From: Paracoccaceae bacterium
GTDB lineage: Bacteria; Pseudomonadota; Alphaproteobacteria; Rhizobiales; Stappiaceae
Length of the DNA: 40,442 bases
Assembly (NCBI GenBank): GCA_013373445.1
Contig: JABXHV010000025.1
Location: 80,126 to 120,567 of the forward strand
Direction: 5' to 3'
A program made the translations under genes and the position numbers. The notes beneath the pieces are model-generated. The model was given only the letters and a program-made list of their open reading frames with translations. It was not told the DNA's origin and did not search any database. Positions 35,221-40,442 of the stretch are shown piece after piece; position 1 is the stretch's first letter; each line of letters opens with the position of its first letter.

Positions 35221-35245
35221 CTTGAAATCCAAAACAGCACCACTA
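35221..35245 (+). promoter_or_regulatory. Candidate heat-shock (RpoH) promoter of hsp20
   Basis: CTTGAA at 35221-35226 followed after 13 bases by CCACTA resembles the alphaproteobacterial sigma-32 pattern (CTTGAA, then a CC-AT type -10). It would start transcription about 100 bases before hsp20, leaving room for the RNA thermometer. Confidence 0.35.
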
Positions 35246-35283
35246 CCTTTAGTTCACGGACGCCAATTCGGGTTCGTAGAAAC

Positions 35284-35354
35284 GCCTCGAGATTTCGCCA
35301 ATTCGGGAAACACAGAGGCAAGACGATTAACGTTGCTCAAGAAGAGGACTTATC
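35284..35354 (+). promoter_or_regulatory. ROSE-like RNA thermometer in the hsp20 leader
   Basis: Just before the start, GTTGCTC (35332-35338) can pair with GAGGAC (35344-35349) across a five-base loop, leaving one G unpaired. This hides the AGGA ribosome site. It is the hallmark of ROSE elements, in which U(U/C)GCU pairs with the Shine-Dalgarno site with a bulged G and melts on heating. An upstream helix GCCTC/GAGGC (35284-35288 and 35315-35319) gives the usual multi-hairpin leader. The fit is by eye. Confidence 0.6.
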
Positions 35355-35801
35355 ATGCGTCATATGGATTTCTCCCCACTGTATCGATCCACAGTTGGAT
35401 TTGATCGCCTATTCTCAATGCTGGATACAGCAGGAGCTGAAGCCCCTAGCTATCCACCCTATAACATTGAGAGAACAGGTGAAAACAACTACCGCATCAC
35501 AATGGCAGTCGCCGGTTTTGCGGAAAGTGACCTGTCGATCGAGGCCAAGGAACATGTCCTGACCGTCACCGGCGAAAAACCGGAAGAAGACGAAACCCGC
35601 GAAATTCTCCACCGCGGCATTGCAGGACGCGCCTTCGAGCGCCGGTTCCAGCTGGCAGAATTCGTCACCATCCAAGGTGCACAGCTTGAAAACGGGCTAC
35701 TGCACATTGATCTCATCCGCGAGCTTCCGGAAAAAATGAAGCCGCGCAAGATCGAAATTGGAACGGATTCAACCAAGCAAATTGAATCAACTGCTCACTA
35801 A
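35355..35801 (+). CDS. Small heat shock protein Hsp20 (IbpA type)
   Basis: A 148-residue alpha-crystallin protein. The N-terminus (RHMDFSPLYRSTVGFDRLFS) is typical of rhizobial class A small Hsps; the core has YRITMAVAGFAESDLSIEAK, and the closing motif AQLENGLLHIDLIRELPE plus a C-terminal IEI that acts as the IXI oligomerisation motif. It is a cytoplasmic holdase for unfolding proteins. Probably controlled by an RpoH promoter and a ROSE-like leader. Confidence 0.94.
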   Translation: MRHMDFSPLYRSTVGFDRLFSMLDTAGAEAPSYPPYNIERTGENNYRITMAVAGFAESDLSIEAKEHVLTVTGEKPEEDETREILHRGIAGRAFERRFQLAEFVTIQGAQLENGLLHIDLIRELPEKMKPRKIEIGTDSTKQIESTAH

Positions 35802-35824
35802 GCTGAGCAGTAATCCCAAATCTC

Positions 35825-35853
35825 AAAGGCGCCCATTCGGGCGCCTTTTTTTA
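35825..35853. terminator. Terminator between hsp20 and threonine aldolase
   Basis: AAAGGCGCCC and GGGCGCCTTT pair around ATTC with a seven-T run on the plus strand; the stops of convergent genes at 35801 and 35870 flank it. Confidence 0.88.
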
Positions 35854-35869
35854 TGTAATGAATGCAGCT

Positions 35870-36919
35870 TCAAAGAAGCGAGACGAACTTCTCGACCTCG
35901 CCAGGCGACGTGGCAAAACTCGTCACCAGTCGCAAAGCGACCTCATCTTCTGATATCAATTTATCAGAACCTTCTTCCGGCTCGACTGTCCATTCATAAA
36001 AAGCAGCACCCTCAGCCCGCAATCGGTCGACTTGAGCCCGCTTCAGAACCGGAAAAACTTCATTGATCTCGACAGGCCAAAGGGTGCGGCCACCAGTGGA
36101 CGCAATACCGTCAGCTAGGTCGTGCGCCATCGCGTTCGCATGACGCGCATTGGACAACCAGTGATCGTCCTCAAAATAGGCATCGAACTGAGCGGAAACA
36201 AACCGCGCTTTCGAGAAGACGTGACCGGATCGTTTTTGCAAATACGCAAAGCCCTCAGCCTGGTCCGGATTGAAAAAGACAACCGCCTCTGCTGACCAGC
36301 AGCCATTTTTGGTTCCGCCGAACGATAGAACGTCAACACCAGCCCTCCAGGTCATGTCTGCAGGCGACACATCCAACGAGGCAAGCCCATTGGCAAAACG
36401 GGCACCATCCATGTGCAGGGGAATGTTGCGCTCATGCGCTGCTATCGCGATTTCTTGGAGCTCGGGGACAGAATAGACTGTTCCACTTTCCGTACCCTGC
36501 GAGAGAGAGACTGAGCTAGCCTGCCCGCTCATCACCGCCCCTTCAGGCACTGAGCTGAGCGCGTGCTTGAATGCATCAGCAGAGAATTTGCCGTTACTTC
36601 CATCAAGCCCGATCAGACGATTTCCATTACTCAAGAATTCCGGAGCCCCACATTCGTCGCAACGAATGTGCGCGTTGCGATGGCAAAAGATCGCCCCGCC
36701 CGGCTTGGCAAACTGGGAAAGCGCCAGCGCATTAGCGGCTGTGCCAGTCGCAACGTAGAAAACAGCAACCTCTTTTTCAAAGATGTCGCTAAATCGTTCA
36801 ACGATACGACCGGTCAACTCGTCAGAGCCATACGCAGGCTCAAACCCGCTCGAATGCCGTGTCAGGGAAGCCGCAACCGCTTCCGAAACACCGGCCCAAT
36901 TGTCACTGGAAAAACGCAT
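35870..36919 (-). CDS. Low-specificity L-threonine aldolase
   Basis: A 349-residue PLP enzyme of the beta-eliminating lyase family: MRFSSDNWAGVSEAV at the N-terminus, TGTAANALALS for phosphate binding, HMDGARFANG with the Asp that contacts the PLP ring nitrogen, and FGGTKNG containing the Schiff-base Lys. It splits L-threonine or allo-threonine to glycine and acetaldehyde. It lies 58 bases after doxX in the same direction and may be cotranscribed with the buf operon, though a functional link is not evident. Confidence 0.92.
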   Translation of the reverse strand: MRFSSDNWAGVSEAVAASLTRHSSGFEPAYGSDELTGRIVERFSDIFEKEVAVFYVATGTAANALALSQFAKPGGAIFCHRNAHIRCDECGAPEFLSNGNRLIGLDGSNGKFSADAFKHALSSVPEGAVMSGQASSVSLSQGTESGTVYSVPELQEIAIAAHERNIPLHMDGARFANGLASLDVSPADMTWRAGVDVLSFGGTKNGCWSAEAVVFFNPDQAEGFAYLQKRSGHVFSKARFVSAQFDAYFEDDHWLSNARHANAMAHDLADGIASTGGRTLWPVEINEVFPVLKRAQVDRLRAEGAAFYEWTVEPEEGSDKLISEDEVALRLVTSFATSPGEVEKFVSLL

Positions 36920-36977
36920 ACATCTTTAAACCACTGAGGCTCTTGCCGGGCAAGCCCAACAACGTCATCTAGCTGAC

Positions 36978-37562
36978 TCAGTAATAGCTTTCGCGACGTC
37001 GATAGTATGTGCTCAGGATCGCATCAAGAGAGATACATCCCGGCCCACGTAGCAGTGGAATGAACAAGACCATCAGCCAGAGCATCCGCTGATCTGCGAT
37101 CAGGGACGACGGGTTGCTGTCAAACACCATGCCAATCGTCGAAGCGTCGACGTGATGGCCGGTAATATCAACAACTGTCATGACCACGATGAACACAATC
37201 ATTCCCAAACTTGCAGCTCGCGTGAACAAGCCAATGACAACCAATACCGGCAGAACAAATTCCGCCCAGGTGCCAAGCAACACAATAAGCCCATAGGGGA
37301 AGAATTCAATCTGGCTGGTGTCATAACCGACCTGTTCCATGAGGCTCGGGAGAATTTGCGCATAAGCGCCATCACTCGGCGCCAAAAAGCCCAACGGGCC
37401 TTTTCCAACCTTCGTCATTCCAGAATTGATGAAGTAAACAAGCAAAGTGCTGCCGAAGACCAACCGGGCTGTCAGTCCGAGAAACCATCCACTGGTGATC
37501 GCTTCCAATTGGGCAAAAAACGCTTGATACAACCGAACAATTACCCTGATTAACGCGCTCAT
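36978..37562 (-). CDS. DoxX family membrane protein of the buf operon
   Basis: A 194-residue DoxX protein with four or so hydrophobic segments (LVFGSTLLVYFINSGMTKVG, FPYGLIVLLGTWAEFVLPVL, LGMIVFIVVMTVVDI, MLWLMVLFIPLLRG). DoxX proteins are inner-membrane proteins often linked to redox or thiol stress and regularly accompany bufABC operons. It begins 26 bases after the bufC stop. The precise role in the system is not known. Confidence 0.88.
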   Translation of the reverse strand: MSALIRVIVRLYQAFFAQLEAITSGWFLGLTARLVFGSTLLVYFINSGMTKVGKGPLGFLAPSDGAYAQILPSLMEQVGYDTSQIEFFPYGLIVLLGTWAEFVLPVLVVIGLFTRAASLGMIVFIVVMTVVDITGHHVDASTIGMVFDSNPSSLIADQRMLWLMVLFIPLLRGPGCISLDAILSTYYRRRESYY

Positions 37563-37588
37563 TATGCCACCCCAGTTTGTTGCAGTGA

Positions 37589-38374
37589 TTACATCGATAC
37601 CTTGATAAAGGCTCCTGCCTCAAACGAATCGCGCAAAACAGCGCCCAGATCAAACATCTCGTTCAAACTTTCCGCCTGCGCAGCCGCTTCGCCAAGAGAC
37701 AAACCTTCAGCTATGCCAATAAGAAAGGACGCAGCGCCAGGTTTCAATCTAAAAACAATAACATCCAGCGCAGGTCGTGAAATAAGAACGTCTTCTCCAC
37801 CTTCAATCTCGATACTGTCAACGGAACGTGTCCCAAATCTATTCGCCTCGGCCAAAGACAGAACCGGCCATTTTGATTGCACAATCCTCACACTGGGATG
37901 GAGGTCAAATGTAAGCTCAGCCAGGGCATCGGCGCCGAGATCGGACAAAACACCAGGGTCAAATATCTCGGCATCTTTTGCGTGATAGGCCTGCAGCCAA
38001 GCCCATTCAAACCGCGCCAGATCGCCAAGGTATGGATAAAGGGCAAGAGGCTCGAAGGTGTCGATAAAATCGGGAAATGAGCTTCCGAACCACATCATGA
38101 CCGGCGACTGTGGAGGGTGCGTTTCCACATAAAGCTTAGACAAAGCCTTAAAATACCCCGGCCCAAGCATTTTCATTACGGCCGGAAAATTCTGCTCCAA
38201 AGCCTCAATCAAACTGACCATGACATTGTTGCGGTATACCGAGAACCGTTTTGGCGCCGCCTTCCCATCTGGACCGATCACACCTGCGGGTATATCGGCT
38301 TCAGAATCCAACAAGGACCGACCGAAGTCTTCCAGCTGAAGCGGAGATAAGGCGTTACCCTGCAAGACGTGCAT
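37589..38374 (-). CDS. bufC: BufC-type DUF2063 protein, putative partner of the MNIO enzyme
   Basis: A 261-residue protein with an N-terminal DUF2063 domain: [40 protein letters not shown] and [20 protein letters not shown]. In bufferin-type systems the DUF2063 protein is the partner that presents the precursor to the DUF692 enzyme. Its start overlaps the end of bufB by 20 bases, indicating translational coupling. It probably acts in the cytoplasm in a complex with BufB. Confidence 0.88.
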   Translation of the reverse strand: MHVLQGNALSPLQLEDFGRSLLDSEADIPAGVIGPDGKAAPKRFSVYRNNVMVSLIEALEQNFPAVMKMLGPGYFKALSKLYVETHPPQSPVMMWFGSSFPDFIDTFEPLALYPYLGDLARFEWAWLQAYHAKDAEIFDPGVLSDLGADALAELTFDLHPSVRIVQSKWPVLSLAEANRFGTRSVDSIEIEGGEDVLISRPALDVIVFRLKPGAASFLIGIAEGLSLGEAAAQAESLNEMFDLGAVLRDSFEAGAFIKVSM

Positions 38375-39263
38375 TGCTCTTCACCCTACTGCCCTTGGTT
38401 TCACACAGCAGCGCGTCCGCCAAGCGAGCTTCAGAAAGCAGTATGTTCCACTCAGGAACATCATTGTCCCACTCAATCAAGGTAGGCAACGGCCCAGTGC
38501 GCTCAAGAAGGCGCTTGTAGAGGTCCCAGACGGCCGCATCGACCTCCCGATCATGCGCGTCAATGAGCAGAGGGCGCCCTGCATCATCCACATCAGGAGC
38601 ATGGCCTCCAAGGTGCAGCTCTCCCACCACGTCAATCGGGAATTCATCGATATAGTCAATTGCCGATCTTTGGTGATTAACGCAGGAGACATAGACGTTG
38701 TTTACATCCAGCAAGAGACCACAGCCGGTTCGACGCACGATCTCATTCAAAAACGCCAGCTCCGACATCGTACTTTGTTCAAACGCCACATAGGTCGATG
38801 GATTCTCAAGCAGCATCGTGCGCCCAAGTGTTTCCTGCACTTCATCGATATGATCGCAAACGCGTGTCAATGTCGGTTCATCATAAGGAACCGGCAGCAA
38901 ATCATTGAAATAGGTGTCGCCATGGGTCGACCAGGCTAGATGTTCGGAAAAAAGCCCCGGCTCATAACGCTCATTAAGTGCCTTTAGACGCCCCAGGTGA
39001 GCCCGATCGAGGGGCCCGTCGGCACCGATAGACAATCCCACCCCATGCATGGAGATCGGAAAGCGCGCCCGGATCGCTTCAAGTTGGTGGTGGGGGACGC
39101 CACCATCACCCATGTAGTTTTCAGCATGGACTTCAAAAAAAGCCACACTGGTCTTCGAGTTCAAAATTTCCGAAACATGTTCAGGCTTCAACCCTGCCCC
39201 TGCCCGGTTTGGAATAGCCGACGCAACGCGCTCCGGCTGATCAAAAACGGATAGCTCTGCCAT
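38355..39263 (-). CDS. bufB: BufB-type DUF692 / MNIO iron-dependent peptide-modifying oxidase
   Basis: A 302-residue TIM-barrel protein of the DUF692 family (multinuclear non-heme iron oxidases, MNIO). Metal-ligand type motifs are visible in order: [58 protein letters not shown] and [13 protein letters not shown] enzymes modify cysteines of RiPP precursors; in bufferins they form 5-thiooxazole groups that bind copper. GAGGAGG upstream supports the start. It follows the precursor gene by 62 bases, with a strong hairpin between. Confidence 0.93.
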   Translation of the reverse strand: MAELSVFDQPERVASAIPNRAGAGLKPEHVSEILNSKTSVAFFEVHAENYMGDGGVPHHQLEAIRARFPISMHGVGLSIGADGPLDRAHLGRLKALNERYEPGLFSEHLAWSTHGDTYFNDLLPVPYDEPTLTRVCDHIDEVQETLGRTMLLENPSTYVAFEQSTMSELAFLNEIVRRTGCGLLLDVNNVYVSCVNHQRSAIDYIDEFPIDVVGELHLGGHAPDVDDAGRPLLIDAHDREVDAAVWDLYKRLLERTGPLPTLIEWDNDVPEWNILLSEARLADALLCETKGSRVKSNARLAG

Positions 39264-39291
39264 TGGTTATGCCTCCTCAAATATAAAAGGT

Positions 39292-39318
39292 TTCCGGCTG
39301 ACAGATAGCCAGCCGGAA
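39292..39318 (-). promoter_or_regulatory. Intercistronic hairpin between bufA1 and bufB
   Basis: TTCCGGCTG and CAGCCGGAA form a perfect 9-bp stem with a nine-base loop, immediately after the bufA1 stop. On the minus strand it is followed by a broken T-rich stretch (ACCTTTTATATTTG), so it may terminate partly or protect the upstream mRNA, letting the cell make more precursor than enzyme. Confidence 0.65.
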
Positions 39319-39325
39319 AGAAAAC

Positions 39326-39622
39326 TTAAGCAGGCAGATCGCGCTTCAGTGGCTCCAAAGAACCCTTGCGGTCACCAGGAACTTCCATTGTCATGCATGT
39401 ACCTTCTGGAACCAGCTTCCAGGCATTGCCCTGATAATCAATCGTGGAAGTACCAGCGCAAGTCGTGCCAGCACCCGCCTTGCAGTCGTTTTGACCCTTC
39501 ATGGAAACACCGTAGCATTTCTCTTTGCCTTGAGCGTGCGCTACATCAGGCATGCTGATTCCGGAAAGGGCCGTTGCGACTGCGCCGGCCACGGCGGCGA
39601 CGGTAAGTGCTTTCTTGGACAT
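39326..39622 (-). CDS. bufA1: Bufferin-type (BufA1, DUF2282) RiPP precursor
   Basis: A 98-residue precursor. A Sec-type signal peptide ends in PDVAHA (residue 30). The core has four cysteines, Cys36 (EKCYGV), Cys47 (NDCKAG), Cys55 (TTCAGT) and Cys76 (GTCMTME), and ends [12 protein letters not shown]. This is the DUF2282/BufA1 pattern. After modification by BufB/BufC the peptide is exported and is known in related systems to bind copper in the periplasm. AGGAG seven bases upstream sets the start. Confidence 0.9.
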   Translation of the reverse strand: MSKKALTVAAVAGAVATALSGISMPDVAHAQGKEKCYGVSMKGQNDCKAGAGTTCAGTSTIDYQGNAWKLVPEGTCMTMEVPGDRKGSLEPLKRDLPA

Positions 39623-40212
39623 TCGATTACTCCTAGTTAAGTCGAAATTCTCAGGCAGAACGCCTCGTGCATTCCGTCTGCAAGCAACCTGACCGCTTCA
39701 ACATTCAATTGGAAATCAAACGACCGTTACGAGCCCGAGAGCAAGTAACGCAAGAAAATTTCCAACCGACAATTACTCAGCAATATTGAAAACAATTACA
39801 GTCGTCTGACGAAACAATCAGACGACCCGGGCTAGAATTCTTCTTGCTCTCAGATCAAAAATCTGTCATCTTCGCGACGTTCGGAATAGGACAGCAACAC
39901 TGTCCTTTTTTCAAAATGTCACATCCCCGCTGTATTTTCAGCGTCGTGGAGGAGACCCCCACCGAACAAAAACAGAAGGTGATTGTTAAAATTACCTTTC
40001 AAAACAAAAGCCTCTGTAAAAGAGGCACGGCGGCAGGGTACCCCTGCTACGTCAATGTTACGATTCGCTTTCGGGGGCGAAACGTTAGATAATAGACATG
40101 CCGAGGCGCGAGCCAGGGTAGTCGCACGAGCCGCGTTTCAGTTCAAAGCGCGACCCGACAGCGACCTGCGCTCAACCGCCAAGGTTACTTGGGTGAAACC
40201 ATGAGGGCGCAC
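39623..40212. other. Divergent intergenic region between buf operon and gltB
   Basis: About 590 bases without a recognisable gene. It holds an inverted repeat CGTTAC-N14-GTAACG (39725-39750) about 100 bases before bufA1, a perfect 9-bp hairpin GTCGTCTGA/TCAGACGAC (39801-39826), and two hairpins in the gltB leader, GCCTCT/AGAGGC (40010-40026) and GCAGGG/CCCTGC (40033-40047). Open frames here lack family features. Confidence 0.5.
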
Positions 40213-40442
40213 ATGACGAGTAAAGAGCTGACGGCCAATACAGCTATTCAAGGAACCGGAGTGGATGGTCTCGATCATTCTGCCACCAAATCCGATCTGA
40301 CGACCCGGCTGAACGATGCCGCCGAACAAGGGCTCTATAATCCTGCACGTGAACACGATGCATGTGGCGTTGGCTTTGTCGCGCACATGAAGGGCGAAAA
40401 ATCCCATCGCGTTGTTTCCGACGGTTTGCAGGTTCTCGAAAA
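40213..40442 (+). CDS. gltB: Glutamate synthase large subunit, N-terminal fragment
   Basis: The reading frame is open to the right edge. After a propeptide of about 35-45 residues comes [20 protein letters not shown], where Cys of ACGVGF is the glutaminase nucleophile exposed by propeptide removal. GltB uses glutamine and 2-oxoglutarate to form glutamate. The ATG at 40213 has GAGG six bases upstream and is preferred over the ATG at 40201. Confidence 0.9.
   Translation, partial: MTSKELTANTAIQGTGVDGLDHSATKSDLTTRLNDAAEQGLYNPAREHDACGVGFVAHMKGEKSHRVVSDGLQVLE

Noticed and set aside
1-40442. CRISPR array, rRNA operon or complete prophage
   Set aside because: No regularly spaced repeats, no rRNA sequence and no phage structural or integrase genes were seen.

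Overview
The window looks like a chromosomal segment of an alphaproteobacterium of the Hyphomicrobiales (Rhizobiales). Base composition is moderate GC, and many genes belong to families that are largely alphaproteobacterial: a DUF1013/TrcR-type regulator, RcdA, GapR, CpdR, DUF1036, DUF1244, DUF882 and an aa3-type cytochrome oxidase subunit IV. Moderate GC and gene content fit marine groups such as Stappiaceae or Cohaesibacter relatives, but sequence reading alone does not fix the genus.

Layout. (1) 1-4.7 kb is an accessory, decaying region: the 3' end of a UDP-GlcNAc 2-epimerase, an AT-rich acyltransferase/SGNH gene bracketed by two copies of the 3' end of an SMP-30-like gene, a putA relic and a frameshifted IS3-family relic. 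(2) 4.7-14.7 kb holds core genes: trcR-like, a quinone oxidoreductase, an sRNA candidate, rcdA, rpmE, an ABC exporter, an SDR, a TSUP permease, two YdcH-like genes and purEK. (3) 14.7-23.5 kb holds a MATE transporter, rpsU, a TPR lipoprotein, an RluA-type pseudouridine synthase, a small oxidase subunit, a DUF3445 protein, an M3 peptidase and a sigma-54 response regulator. (4) 23.6-32.4 kb holds a DUF882 peptidase, the glycerate kinase-DUF1036-pyk operon, DUF1244, gapR, a TPR protein, rpmJ, tRNA-Val, and cpdR divergent from an N-formylglutamate amidohydrolase. (5) 32.4-40.4 kb holds a second sRNA candidate, hisN, a lysophospholipase-like hydrolase, a His-rich secreted protein, hsp20 with a ROSE-like thermometer, threonine aldolase, a complete bufferin-type RiPP metallophore operon (bufA1-bufB-bufC-doxX) and the start of gltB.

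How genes work together. Three or four cell-cycle genes (trcR-like, rcdA, gapR, cpdR) lie within 27 kb. RcdA and CpdR are adaptors of the same ClpXP pathway that degrades CtrA. Glycerate kinase and pyruvate kinase form a tight unit in lower glycolysis. The buf operon encodes a secreted cysteine peptide, its MNIO-type iron enzyme and partner, and a DoxX membrane protein, probably for copper defence.

The most interesting items are two orphan terminators that imply small RNAs with CU-rich anti-Shine-Dalgarno stretches (7.1 kb and 32.4 kb), the ROSE-like element at hsp20, the buf operon with a hairpin after the precursor gene, and a long hairpin ending four bases before the start of the RluA-like gene.
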